Source: Candidatus Latescibacterota bacterium (GTDB lineage Bacteria > Latescibacterota > UBA2968). Taken from it: 64,000 bases of DNA. Position numbers and translations under genes: made by a program. The notes under the pieces were generated by a model. That model saw only the letters and a program-made list of their open reading frames with translations, was not told the origin of the DNA and did not search any database. This document shows, one piece after another, positions 24,827 to 33,620 of this stretch (the stretch's first letter is position 1; each line of letters begins with the position of its first letter). The stretch lies in contig JAJEDY010000061.1 in assembly GCA_022821275.1 (NCBI GenBank), forward strand, positions 62,001 to 126,000. Reading direction: 5' to 3'.

Positions 24827-26758
24827 ATGAACCATCATTTACCTTGCCTCTGTCTATTTCTCCTCTTACTCGGATGCCTTTCGCCCGACCCCGGGCGGAA
24901 CACGCCCACCCAAACCACATTCAGTGTCCAAAAACAAGCACCTCAGACCCGTGCCCCCCTCAAAATTGACCCCGCCATACTGCAGAACCGCACCTTTAAC
25001 GAAGCCCCCATGTTCACCGAACAGGTCAAACAGGGCAAACTTCCCCCCGTCTCTGAGCGACTGCCCGAAAATCCGCTCGTCATCGTACCCATCGAAGAAA
25101 TCGGCACCTACGGCGGCACGCTGAGACGCGCCCTCACAGGCGACATCGTGCAAACCCCGGGACCCAATAAAACCCTCAACGAAAACCTGATGGGCTATAA
25201 ACGTCCCTTTCCAAATAGCATCCAGTTCAACCTGGCCGAACACTTCACTTATCAGGACAGTGGCAAAATCGCAATCTTCAAAATCCGCAAAGGCGTCAAA
25301 TGGTCCGACGGGCACCCATTCACCGTTGACGACATCCTCTTCTGGTATTACGACATGACCTTTGACGACAACGCCCGTCAAAACCCCTTCCCGCCAGCGG
25401 GATGGATGGTAGATGGCAAACCCATGCGATTAAAAAAAATCGACCCACACACCCTTGAAATCTCCTCACCCAAACCCCTGGGCCGCGTACTTCACGAACT
25501 CAGCCGCGCCCTGATCGCCGCACCAAAACACATCCTGTCGCCCCTGCACCCCAAATACAATCCCAAAACCGATTACAACGCCTTTCGCGAAGCCACCACC
25601 AGCGCGCAGCTACTCCTTCAGCCCGGCATCCCCCGCATCTCTGCCTGGATACCCGTCGAATGGATCCGGGGTCAGCGCATCGTCTATGAGCGCAACCCCT
25701 ACTACTGGAAAGTAGATACAGCGGGCAATCAGCTTCCCTATGCCGACCGCATCATCTTCAACATCATCCAGGACCCCCAGGTCATTCTGCTAAAATTCAT
25801 CAACAGCGAACTCGACTTAATCGGACGTTATACCCGCATCGACATGTTCCCCACCCTCAAAGTAAAAGAGAAAAACGGGAAATTCAATCTCCGAATCACC
25901 GGACCCAACAGAGGTCCTGCCTACCACCTCAACTGGGACGCGCCCAACCCCGCATTGCGAGAAGCCTTTCGCAACAAAAACGTCCGCATCGCGCTCTCAC
26001 ACGCTATAAACCGCGAAGAAATTGACGAAATCGTCTTCCACGGCCTCCTCGATCCCTCGGGCTATTCCTTTGGACCTATAAGCCCTTATTTCTCGCCAGA
26101 AGCCTACAAAAAATACGCCGAATACGACCCCGACAAAGCCAGACGCCTCCTCGACAGCGAAGGCTACATCGACACCGATGGCGACGGCATCCGCGAACTG
26201 CGAGACGGCTCCCGCTTTGAACTCACCATCGACTTCGTACATCCCGGCGGCATGTTCAACGGCCAACCGGTCTCCGAACTGGTCGCCGACCACTGGCGAG
26301 CCGTAGGGATCAAAGTCAACCTCAACGGCGGCCTGCGCGACATCATCGTCCCTCGCCGCTACAACTGCGAATACGACGTACACTACTGGGGCCTCGAAGG
26401 ACCCAACGCCCCCTTAACATACCCCATTGGCTGGGCTATCCTGGCTAAAAACGTACCCTACTGGCATCAGAAAGCCTATGACGAAGGTCCCCCCTGGCTG
26501 CGCGAAGCCACCAAATACGTCCGATTGGCGATGACCACTGTCGATACTGCAAAACTCCGCACATACATGACCCGCGTGCGCGACCTCCACACGGAAAATG
26601 TCCCCATCATCACCATCGGTTCCGCGTACCACGTCTGGGGAGCCAGCAGTCGCCTGGGCAATATCCCCTATGAAAATGTGGCCGACAACGCCTTTCTGGG
26701 CTGGAGTCGGCCGATATTTCACGAACAGATATTTGTGAAGATAAGCAACCACCGATGA
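24827..26758 (+). CDS. peptide-type ABC transporter substrate-binding lipoprotein (family 5)
   Basis: A 643-residue SBP_bac_5 protein. The N-terminus is a lipoprotein signal with the lipobox LLLGC, Cys17 being the lipidation site if the ATG at 24827 is used; an earlier start at 24791 is possible. The core has IRKGVKWSDGHPFTVDDILFWY and KNVRIALSHAINREEI, hallmarks of oligopeptide/dipeptide binding proteins. DTDGDGIRELRDG is a calcium-type loop seen in many of these long forms. No permease or ATPase genes adjoin it. The final codons and stop lie inside a CAGAT-family repeat, so the natural C-terminus may have been changed by the repeat. Confidence 0.9.
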   Translation: MNHHLPCLCLFLLLLGCLSPDPGRNTPTQTTFSVQKQAPQTRAPLKIDPAILQNRTFNEAPMFTEQVKQGKLPPVSERLPENPLVIVPIEEIGTYGGTLRRALTGDIVQTPGPNKTLNENLMGYKRPFPNSIQFNLAEHFTYQDSGKIAIFKIRKGVKWSDGHPFTVDDILFWYYDMTFDDNARQNPFPPAGWMVDGKPMRLKKIDPHTLEISSPKPLGRVLHELSRALIAAPKHILSPLHPKYNPKTDYNAFREATTSAQLLLQPGIPRISAWIPVEWIRGQRIVYERNPYYWKVDTAGNQLPYADRIIFNIIQDPQVILLKFINSELDLIGRYTRIDMFPTLKVKEKNGKFNLRITGPNRGPAYHLNWDAPNPALREAFRNKNVRIALSHAINREEIDEIVFHGLLDPSGYSFGPISPYFSPEAYKKYAEYDPDKARRLLDSEGYIDTDGDGIRELRDGSRFELTIDFVHPGGMFNGQPVSELVADHWRAVGIKVNLNGGLRDIIVPRRYNCEYDVHYWGLEGPNAPLTYPIGWAILAKNVPYWHQKAYDEGPPWLREATKYVRLAMTTVDTAKLRTYMTRVRDLHTENVPIITIGSAYHVWGASSRLGNIPYENVADNAFLGWSRPIFHEQIFVKISNHR

Positions 26759-26909
26759 ACACAGATACACACAGATAAAAGGCATTTTAGGCCTGGCATC
26801 TTGAATTTGTCTCATTGACCTGTTAAAGCGGTACATCCCCTGCCTGTATTTCGAGATGGGCAACACCGCAACCATCTGTGTTCATCCGTGTTTATCTGTG
26901 GTTGCTTTT
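26744..26909. repeat. paired CAGAT-family repeat, arms facing each other
   Basis: The left arm (26744-26785) reads AGCAACCACCGATGAACACA onward; the right arm (26868-26909) is nearly its reverse complement, ending ATCTGTGGTTGC. About 85 bases separate them. The left arm includes the stop codon of the binding-protein gene. Paired arms of this kind could form a large hairpin or represent a small mobile element; no target-site duplication was identified. Confidence 0.8.
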
Positions 26910-26922
26910 TACGTAACATCAA

Positions 26923-27744
26923 TTACAAAAAAGACCTCAGAAAATTCGCCGATCGGATCGCGGCTTCATCGGGTGGCAAATCGCCGCCAAAGGCGTGATG
27001 CAGCGTCACGTACCCGCGGTAATTGACGCCGTGCAGCCCATCAAAAACCCTCTGAAAATCTATTCCACCAGATTCATCCAGCGGTCGCAAAGTGGAAGAA
27101 ACCGTACCGCGCACATAGGTGGTCATCGGCATATCGCCATCGGGATCTGGAACGTGATTTTGCAGATAAACGTTAAAGAGATAGGGTGCAAAGCATTTGA
27201 GGGTCTCGGGACCGTAGTCCTCACCGCACAAAGCCAAATTTGCAGGCTCGTAAATAATGCCAAAATTTGGTCGGTCAATACTCTGAAGTGTCTCAATCGA
27301 TCCCGTCACCGTCTCAAAAAGACTCTGAGTATGCGATTGATGAGCCAGACGTATATCTCGCTCGGCTGCCTCGTCGGCTGCGCGCCGGGCATGCGCGATA
27401 TCTGCATCGGCCTTGATACAAACGCGCAGTAAATCGCAGCCAAGCGCGTCTGCCAGATCGAGATGCGGGGTAATATTGCGCAAGCTATCTGGTCCATCCG
27501 CACCATTTTCAGGTATAGCAAAATCGCCGGTCGCCATTGAAACCGCGAGATCGTATTTCTTCAAAATATGTTGCACTTCCACAACGCGTTCGGCCGGACT
27601 ATGCACACCCACGCCCGAAGCGCGCATGCAAAGTGCTTCATAACCTGCACTTTGGGCAATCGCCGCGAGATCGGGCAGAGCGATAGTCAAATTGCGCTTA
27701 TTGCGAAAACTTTCAGCCACGCGGACAGAGAGAGAAAGTTGCAT
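26923..27744 (-). CDS. sugar phosphate isomerase/epimerase-like TIM-barrel protein
   Basis: A 273-residue member of the AP-endonuclease-2/xylose-isomerase-like barrel family. Features include YEALCMRASGVGVHSPAERV, LGCDLLRVCIKADADI, and IYEPANLALCGEDYG, where the Glu would be a metal ligand, and DFQRVFDGLHGVNYRGYVTL near the end. The ATG at 27744 follows GGAG by 7 bases. The substrate is unknown; the family includes inosose dehydratases, hydroxypyruvate isomerases and epimerases. It is transcribed away from the following nuclease gene. Confidence 0.82.
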   Translation of the reverse strand: MQLSLSVRVAESFRNKRNLTIALPDLAAIAQSAGYEALCMRASGVGVHSPAERVVEVQHILKKYDLAVSMATGDFAIPENGADGPDSLRNITPHLDLADALGCDLLRVCIKADADIAHARRAADEAAERDIRLAHQSHTQSLFETVTGSIETLQSIDRPNFGIIYEPANLALCGEDYGPETLKCFAPYLFNVYLQNHVPDPDGDMPMTTYVRGTVSSTLRPLDESGGIDFQRVFDGLHGVNYRGYVTLHHAFGGDLPPDEAAIRSANFLRSFL

Positions 27745-27848
27745 TGCAATCTCCAAACGAGGAAAAAATTTCAACTTGCATCAGGCGAAATTTTAACTAA
27801 TCTTACGGCTATCATATATTTTTCCCCACTGCGACGGAAGGTAGAGCC

Positions 27849-28250
27849 ATGATAGAAATGCGGGTTGTAGATTTACGACAAGACGAGCAGAACGTAGTGT
27901 GGCTACAAAGTGTTGAAGGCAGTGTGATGGTACCCATTGAAATTGGTCATGTCGAATATCGGTCTATCCGTTCAGAACTCGCAGGTAAATCCATGCCGCG
28001 ACCTCTTGCGTATGATTTGATGTATGCGATGTTGGCACATTTTGATGCCGAAGTTGAAAAAGTGCAAATAGTAGAATTGCAAAATCAGATCTTTTATGCC
28101 GAACTCATCCTCTTTGCTCGAGGTGAGCAAGTGCATTTAGACGCCCGCCCCAGCGATAGTATCGTACTGGCACTCAAATTTGGCGCACCCATCTATATGG
28201 ATGCCAAAATCATTCAACAAGTGGGATTCAAAGTCCGGCCCACCGAATGA
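27849..28250 (+). CDS. bifunctional nuclease (BFN/DUF151) domain protein, UVR tail out of frame
   Basis: A 133-residue BFN domain beginning MIEMRVVDLRQDEQNVVWL and containing LDARPSDSIVLALKFGAPIY, the most conserved segment. The frame stops at 28250. In many homologues the domain continues into a UVR coiled-coil motif, and such a motif is encoded immediately downstream in the next frame (28252-28368). A one-base change would join them. Either a natural frameshift, a genuine split, or a sequencing error is possible. The domain is linked to DNase/RNase activity in plants and to unknown roles in bacteria. Confidence 0.82.
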   Translation: MIEMRVVDLRQDEQNVVWLQSVEGSVMVPIEIGHVEYRSIRSELAGKSMPRPLAYDLMYAMLAHFDAEVEKVQIVELQNQIFYAELILFARGEQVHLDARPSDSIVLALKFGAPIYMDAKIIQQVGFKVRPTE

Positions 28251-28251
28251 T

Positions 28252-28368
28252 GAATTGCTGGAAGTTTTGAAAGAGCAAATGAACAAAGCTGTTAAGGAAG
28301 AGCGATACGAAGACGCGGGAATAATTCGAGACGAGATTGAGCGGATAGAGGAGAAAAGTGAGAAGTGA
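28252..28368 (+). pseudogene. out-of-frame UVR domain of the BFN protein
   Basis: The +1 frame encodes LKEQMNKAVKEERYEDAGII then RDEIERIEEK, a textbook UVR motif (the UvrB-UvrC interaction helix hairpin). It has no ATG of its own; TTG at 28255 lacks a ribosome site. The reading is best explained as the C-terminus of the preceding gene displaced by a frameshift just before 28250. Confidence 0.7.
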
Positions 28369-28389
28369 GAAGGGTGAAGTGAGAAGTCC
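28351..28389. repeat. low-complexity GTGAGAAG repeats
   Basis: Several imperfect GTGAGAAG/GTGAAG units occur in a row immediately after the UVR domain and around its stop codon. It is a short simple-sequence tract and may be prone to slippage. Confidence 0.7.
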
Positions 28390-28430
28390 ATCCAACCCCT
28401 TTCGTCTCACATTTTACGTTTCACCTGCCT

Positions 28431-28472
28431 TTCACACTTCCTACTTCACACTTCCTACTTCACACTTCCTAC
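28431..28472. repeat. three tandem copies of a 14-bp unit
   Basis: TTCACACTTCCTAC occurs three times exactly in tandem and continues as a partial fourth. The aldo/keto reductase stop codon (minus strand) lies in the second copy, so unit gain or loss could alter the end of that protein. Confidence 0.9.
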
Positions 28473-29228
28473 TTCAAACACAGTGCTATGCGCCTCGACA
28501 TGGCCGATGTTCTCATCGATCTCGCTGCGATTCATCATCCCAACGGTAATCGCGTCAACGGCTGGAATATCGAGAACATAGTGAATTGCATCGCGTGCGG
28601 GCAAATCGCCGCGACCCACGACTTTCATCCCGTAAACGCCGATATCGTTGTCATCCATCTCTTCCAGAATGGGGACAACGCGTTCGGGTGGCCCATCCAT
28701 ATTCTTCCCAGCGTAGTTAATCCGCGCCAAAACAACATCGACCCAGGGGGTGAGAGCCGCTTGCTGGAAGGCATCGATATCGTGACATGAAACACCGTGT
28801 GCGCGAATGATGCCTTTTTCCTTTTTATCGGCGAGAACATCCATAACCCCTCGATAGGAACTGGGCCAGTTTTCATCTGTCAGACAATGCATAAGCACAA
28901 TATCGATATAATCAGTATCTAACTCGCCCAAAATGCGATCCATATCGCGCTCTGCCTCCTGCGCCGTTGTCGCGCGAATTTTGGATGTAATAACAACCTG
29001 CTCGCGATCGATATGCTCCAATGCCCCTGCGAGATGGGCATGACTGCCGTATTGATCGGCACTATCCCAAAAAGTGATACCTCGTTCAAAGCCATAGACG
29101 AGCAAATCAGTGAGCGCCTGCGTCCCCAGATCCGTCTGGTTGGAACGCCCGCCCCAGCCATTGGTACCAGTGCCAAAACTGAGTTGAGAGACCCATATAC
29201 CGGTCGTGCCGAGTTCGACGGTTTTCAC
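28455..29228 (-). CDS. aldo/keto reductase
   Basis: A 257-residue NAD(P)H-dependent carbonyl reductase. The catalytic tetrad is visible: Asp and Tyr in FWDSADQYGSHAHL, Lys in QVVITSKI, and His in VLMHCLTDEN. The N-terminus GTTGIWVSQLSFGTGTNGWG is typical of the family. The start is a GTG with AAAGGAG upstream. The last codons fall in tandem 14-bp repeats. Substrate cannot be assigned; the family acts on sugars and other aldehydes. Confidence 0.92.
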   Translation of the reverse strand: MKTVELGTTGIWVSQLSFGTGTNGWGGRSNQTDLGTQALTDLLVYGFERGITFWDSADQYGSHAHLAGALEHIDREQVVITSKIRATTAQEAERDMDRILGELDTDYIDIVLMHCLTDENWPSSYRGVMDVLADKKEKGIIRAHGVSCHDIDAFQQAALTPWVDVVLARINYAGKNMDGPPERVVPILEEMDDNDIGVYGMKVVGRGDLPARDAIHYVLDIPAVDAITVGMMNRSEIDENIGHVEAHSTVFEVGSVK

Positions 29229-29349
29229 GGTAAACTCCTTTCCAGTCTTCTGTGTTTTTTGTTATAATATTTTTTGTATATTAAAGCACAGTTTTGCATC
29301 CGTCAATGGATTTTGGTCCCCTCTCCTCTGAGGAAGGAATATTACCGCC

Positions 29350-30390
29350 ATGAGACTCGGGCTTATTGGATTGCCGCAGGTCGGCAAAAAGACGCTATTT
29401 CGCTTACTAACCGGGCACACAGGTGACATGGGGCAGGCAAAAGTGCGGGATGAGCGGTTTGACCGGCTGGTAGAAATGTACAAACCCAAACGCGAAGTAC
29501 CTGCGGAAATGGCATTTGTGCTATTACCCGACCTGGACACACAGACCGAACGCAACATACCTGTATTTCAAGACCTGGAGCGGGTAGATGTAATCTGCTT
29601 CCTCGCCCGGGTATTTGAAAACGACACCGTATTTCACATCGCGGGCGACGTAGATGCCAAACGCGACATACGGACTTTTTGGGAAGAACTATTACTCGCC
29701 GACCTGATCTTTGTAGAAAAGCGACTGGAGCGAATAGCACAAGACCGACACACAAAAGACAGGCTGCGAATAGAGCAAGAAAAAGATTTAATGACGCGCA
29801 TGCAGGCGCACCTGGAAGCCGGAAACCCTCTGCGCCAATTTGGGCTAACCTCGGACGAAGTAAAACTCACATCCAGCTATCCCTTCTTAACCACCAAAGC
29901 CGTAATCGTAGTCCTGAACACAGACGAAGATCAAATCGGCGACGATGCGATCATACGGGAAATAGCCGCTGAATTTGCCGACTGCGATTTTGAATGGATC
30001 GCCATATCCGCACAGATCGAAGAAGAAATCTCCCTACTCGACGACGAAACACGCGAGGAATTTCTCGCCGACCTCGGCATCGAACAACCCGCACTGGATC
30101 GGCTCACCTTATTGTGTTACAAAACCCTGGGCTTGATCTCATTCTTCACAGTCGTTAACGACGAAGTACACGCCTGGGCGATCCCGAGAGGTTCTCTGGC
30201 ACCGCAGGCGGGCGGCGCGGTTCACGGAGACATTGAGCGGGGATTCATCCGGGCCGAAGTCATGCGCTACGAAGACTTAATCGCACTGGGAGACGAACAA
30301 AAGGTCAAAGCAGCCGGTAAGCTCATGGTCAAAGGAAAAGACGCAGAGATCTTCGATGGCGATGTAATACACTTCTTATTTAAGGTCTGA
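29350..30390 (+). CDS. divergent YchF/Obg-like P-loop protein with TGS domain
   Basis: A 346-residue relative of YchF. The P-loop is GLPQVGKKT rather than GLPNVGKST, so the usual Ser of GKS/T is shifted to Lys. The switch regions between the P-loop and RLDQL-like RFDRLVEMYKPKREV are mostly missing, and the DxAGL motif is replaced by LLPDLDTQ. NTDE, the NxxE ATP-specificity motif, is kept. The C-terminal TGS domain (GGAVHGDIERGFIRAEV, DGDVIHFLFKV) is well conserved. Likely a paralogue that may bind nucleotide poorly. Canonical YchF binds ribosomes and ATP. Confidence 0.85.
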   Translation: MRLGLIGLPQVGKKTLFRLLTGHTGDMGQAKVRDERFDRLVEMYKPKREVPAEMAFVLLPDLDTQTERNIPVFQDLERVDVICFLARVFENDTVFHIAGDVDAKRDIRTFWEELLLADLIFVEKRLERIAQDRHTKDRLRIEQEKDLMTRMQAHLEAGNPLRQFGLTSDEVKLTSSYPFLTTKAVIVVLNTDEDQIGDDAIIREIAAEFADCDFEWIAISAQIEEEISLLDDETREEFLADLGIEQPALDRLTLLCYKTLGLISFFTVVNDEVHAWAIPRGSLAPQAGGAVHGDIERGFIRAEVMRYEDLIALGDEQKVKAAGKLMVKGKDAEIFDGDVIHFLFKV

Positions 30391-30485
30391 GATTGGCCCT
30401 TTATCCGTTATTTGCTTTACACACAGACCCTTTTTACATATCATTTTACGTTCTAAAAATATCCGTTCCCCCAACAGGAGATCGC

Positions 30486-30773
30486 ATGATGGCCGCCAAA
30501 ATCTCGGAAATATTCACCGAATACGAAGAAGCGAACAAAGACCTGGAACCCACCACCACCAGGCTGGATACCGAACAAGAAATCCCGGCAGAAAAATATT
30601 GCTGCGTCACGGGCGAAGCGGTAAAATCGAGCTTTTGTCGTTATCCCGACGAAAAAGAAGGCACCATGATGGTCCTGTCAAAAGAGCAGATGCTATTGCA
30701 CGCCCGCAATGGTGGCAATATTTCAGAAATATTTAAGCAAGTATTGGCACTTCGCAGAAAACGGGAACAGTAG
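30486..30773 (+). CDS. small protein of unknown function
   Basis: A 95-residue protein beginning at a double ATG (30486/30489) behind AACAGGAG. It contains a Cys-rich stretch, EKYCCVTGEAVKSSFCRYPD, and a C-terminal basic helix (FKQVLALRRKREQ). I do not recognise the family. The cysteines might bind a metal. It lies between the YchF-like gene and the ABC transporter operon and could belong to either transcript. Confidence 0.55.
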   Translation: MMAAKISEIFTEYEEANKDLEPTTTRLDTEQEIPAEKYCCVTGEAVKSSFCRYPDEKEGTMMVLSKEQMLLHARNGGNISEIFKQVLALRRKREQ

Positions 30774-30814
30774 GCGACGCCCATCGCTGTTTCCACCTTC
30801 ACCCCTTTCGAGAA

Positions 30815-31699
30815 ATGCGCGTGAAAGACGGCGTTTTGAAATACGGCTTCGTGGGTCCAGCCCTGATCTTTCTGATCGCATTCAACATCTTTCCCCTCTT
30901 TTACAACATCTACCTCAGCTTTACCGATGCCGAACTCAGTGGCGGCATCGCACGGCTCATAGGTGGGCGCAACTACGGCGTCATCTTTGACGACACGCGC
31001 TATGGCACGGCTCTCCGCACCACCGGACTATTCGTAATCCTGGCAGTCGCAATCGAACTCCTTCTCGGCTTTGCGCTTGCCCTCGCCCTTCAAAAACCCT
31101 TCTGGGGCAAACCCGCCCTCACCACCATACTCCTGGTACCCATGATGCTATCCCCCGCGGTTATGGGCCTGTACTGGAACTTTATCCTCAACGGCCACTA
31201 CGGCGTCGTCAACCAGGCACTATCCGCCTTTGGCCTCTTCCAACCGCAATGGCTGACCGATCCCGATTTGAAACTCTTCTCCATCCTGATCATCGACATC
31301 TGGATGTGGACGCCGTTTATGATGCTCATCGCGCTCGCCGGTCTCAATGCCATCCCCAATCACCTCTACGAAGCCGCGGCCATTGACCGGGCATCCAGAT
31401 GGACCATCTTTCGGCGCATCACCCTGCCATTGTGCTCACCCCTCCTCTTTCTCGCAGTCTTGCTGCGCACCACAGATGCCCTCAAGCAATTTGACCTCGT
31501 CATGGCTGTCACGGGACCCAATGATCGCGCGACCCAAACCTTGAGTGCCCTCCTGTATCAAGTCATGTTCCGCGGATATAAAATCGGACTGGGCAGTTCT
31601 TATAGCATCGTCATCCTCCTCATCGTCATCGCAATCGCAACTATTTTTATTCGATACATCGCCAGCATCCAGGCAAAACAGGGGAGGGAAACCGCGTGA
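30815..31699 (+). CDS. sugar ABC transporter permease (MalF type)
   Basis: A 294-residue inner-membrane permease with six predicted helices, starting FVGPALIFLIAFNIFPLFYN, and the ATPase-contact EAA loop LYEAAAIDRASRWTIFRRIT. It pairs with the following permease, whose GTG overlaps its stop. The operon is permease-permease-ATPase-ATPase. Substrate is not evident; the architecture resembles glycerol or sugar uptake systems of the CUT1 class. Confidence 0.92.
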   Translation: MRVKDGVLKYGFVGPALIFLIAFNIFPLFYNIYLSFTDAELSGGIARLIGGRNYGVIFDDTRYGTALRTTGLFVILAVAIELLLGFALALALQKPFWGKPALTTILLVPMMLSPAVMGLYWNFILNGHYGVVNQALSAFGLFQPQWLTDPDLKLFSILIIDIWMWTPFMMLIALAGLNAIPNHLYEAAAIDRASRWTIFRRITLPLCSPLLFLAVLLRTTDALKQFDLVMAVTGPNDRATQTLSALLYQVMFRGYKIGLGSSYSIVILLIVIAIATIFIRYIASIQAKQGRETA

Positions 31700-32559
31700 A
31701 ATACTTGAGATGGCTCGTCATCATCCCGTATTTTTGTCTCGCCACACTGCCCCTGTGCTGGCTCTTCCTCACCTCCCTGAAAACGCAGGAAGCAGCGATC
31801 AGCCCCACAGCCTCTCTCATTCCAACCACCGCTGAAAACACGGCACCCGGAGGCCTGAGCTTCTCCGCCACATTAGACGCCTATCGCAAATTGGCAACAC
31901 CGCATACGGGCAAAGCACACGCATTTTTTCACTACCTCTTCAACAGCGTCATCATCGGCCTGCTCAGCACCCTTGCATCGGTCGTCCTCGGAACGGGCTG
32001 CGCGTATGGCTTTAGCCGGTTTCGCATCGCAGGCGCGCGGGACTGGCTATTCTTCATCCTCTCGACCCGCTTCCTGCCCCCACTCGCCGTTGTCGTCCCC
32101 GTATTGATGATGTACCGCGCCTTTGATCTGCCCAACACACACCTGGGCCTCATCCTCCTCTACACGGCATTTAATCTCTCGCTCGCGGTCTGGCTCATGA
32201 AAGGCTTCATAGACGAAATTCCCCGGGCATATGAAGAAGCCGCGCTCGTCGATGGATACAGCCCACTTCAAGCATTTTACAAAATCATCTTACCTCACTC
32301 TGCAACGGGCATGGCTGTTACCGCCGTCTTCTGCCTCATATCCGCCTGGAATGAATACGGCTTCGCGCTCGCGCTCAACAACGCCGAAGCCGTCACCGTA
32401 CCCGTCTATTTTGCCGGACTTCAGGGCAACATCCAGGGCATACCCTGGCCGCAGATTGCCGCGGGCGTCCTCATCTTTGTCGTGCCAATTGTAAGTTTCA
32501 CAGTACTCGTCCGCAATCATCTGCTGCGGGGCGTGACCTTTGGAACAATTAAACAGTAA
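31696..32559 (+). CDS. sugar ABC transporter permease (MalG type)
   Basis: A 287-residue second permease. IIPYFCLATLPLCWLFLTSLK is the N-terminal helix of the MalG type, and YEEAALVDGYSPLQAFYKII is the EAA loop. It starts with GTG in the stop of the previous gene (GTGA). The next gene follows after 2 bases. It would form the transmembrane heterodimer with the preceding permease. Confidence 0.92.
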   Translation: MKYLRWLVIIPYFCLATLPLCWLFLTSLKTQEAAISPTASLIPTTAENTAPGGLSFSATLDAYRKLATPHTGKAHAFFHYLFNSVIIGLLSTLASVVLGTGCAYGFSRFRIAGARDWLFFILSTRFLPPLAVVVPVLMMYRAFDLPNTHLGLILLYTAFNLSLAVWLMKGFIDEIPRAYEEAALVDGYSPLQAFYKIILPHSATGMAVTAVFCLISAWNEYGFALALNNAEAVTVPVYFAGLQGNIQGIPWPQIAAGVLIFVVPIVSFTVLVRNHLLRGVTFGTIKQ

Positions 32560-32561
32560 CC

Positions 32562-33620
32562 ATGCCATTTCTCGAACTTCAAAACCTCCAAAAAACCTAT
32601 CCCGACGGCACGCGGGCAGTCAGGGGAATTGACCTGCAAGTTGACCAGGGGGAATTTATCGTCCTGCTCGGACCCTCCGGATGTGGAAAAACAACCACAT
32701 TGCGGATGATCGCTGGCCTGGAAGATCCAACCGACGGACAGATCACACTCGACAACCAGAACGTCACGCACCTGCCGCCATCTCAACGCGATGTGGGATT
32801 TGTCTTCCAGTTTTACGCGCTCTACCCGCACATGACCGTCCAAAAAAACATCGCTTTTCCACTCGAAAACATCGGCACATCCCCCACCGACATCGAAGCG
32901 GCGATAGACCGCGTTGCCCGCGCCCTGAGTATTGAAACATTACTCAACCAATACCCCAGACAACTCTCAGGTGGAGACCAACAGCGCGTCTCTCTTGCCC
33001 GTGCAATGGTACGCACACCGGATATCTATCTCATGGACGAACCCCTGGGCACACTCGACGCAGAACATCGATTGGAACTCAGAGCATTTATACGCCGCCA
33101 ACAACTGTCACTCTCCATAACGGCGATCTACGTCACACACGATCAGGAAGAGGCCATGAGTCTGGCAGATCGCATTGTCGTCATGGACGGCGGCAAAATC
33201 AGACAAATCGGATCCCCATCAGAAATCTACAACCATCCCGCAGATCTCTTTGTCGCAAACTTTGTCGGCAGCCCGGGCATGAATCTATTAACCGGACAAA
33301 TAGTGCAACGCGAGGACGGACTATCTTTTACCCATCGCGACACAGACATTCACATCCCCATCCACGCGAACACCGCGCCCGCGCGGGTCATCCTCGGCAT
33401 GCGTCCGGAATTTATCCGTCCCGCCAACCGCGGCATACCTGGCAAAGTCATCCTCAGCGAATACCTCGGCAGCCACGGTTACGCACATATAGATACACCA
33501 ATAGGCGAACTCATCATGCGTTCAACCGACCGCCTTACCATCGGAGAAAAAATCCATCTACACCTGAATGAAACCCATATTCGCCTATTCGATCCAGACA
33601 CGGGAACATCTCTCACATGA
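32562..33620 (+). CDS. ABC transporter ATP-binding protein 1 (MalK/UgpC type)
   Basis: A 352-residue ATPase. Walker A GPSGCGKTT, Q-loop VFQFYALYPHMT, Walker B YLMDEPLGTLDAEH, and H-loop YVTHDQEEAMS are present. The signature reads LSGGDQQR instead of the usual LSGGQQQR, a mild change. A C-terminal TOBE domain follows. The stop overlaps the next ATPase (ATGA). With its partner it would energise the transporter as a heterodimer. Confidence 0.93.
   Translation: MPFLELQNLQKTYPDGTRAVRGIDLQVDQGEFIVLLGPSGCGKTTTLRMIAGLEDPTDGQITLDNQNVTHLPPSQRDVGFVFQFYALYPHMTVQKNIAFPLENIGTSPTDIEAAIDRVARALSIETLLNQYPRQLSGGDQQRVSLARAMVRTPDIYLMDEPLGTLDAEHRLELRAFIRRQQLSLSITAIYVTHDQEEAMSLADRIVVMDGGKIRQIGSPSEIYNHPADLFVANFVGSPGMNLLTGQIVQREDGLSFTHRDTDIHIPIHANTAPARVILGMRPEFIRPANRGIPGKVILSEYLGSHGYAHIDTPIGELIMRSTDRLTIGEKIHLHLNETHIRLFDPDTGTSLT

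Noticed and set aside
28431-28472. Tandem repeat considered as a CRISPR fragment
   Set aside because: The unit is only 14 bases with no spacers, so it is a simple tandem repeat.
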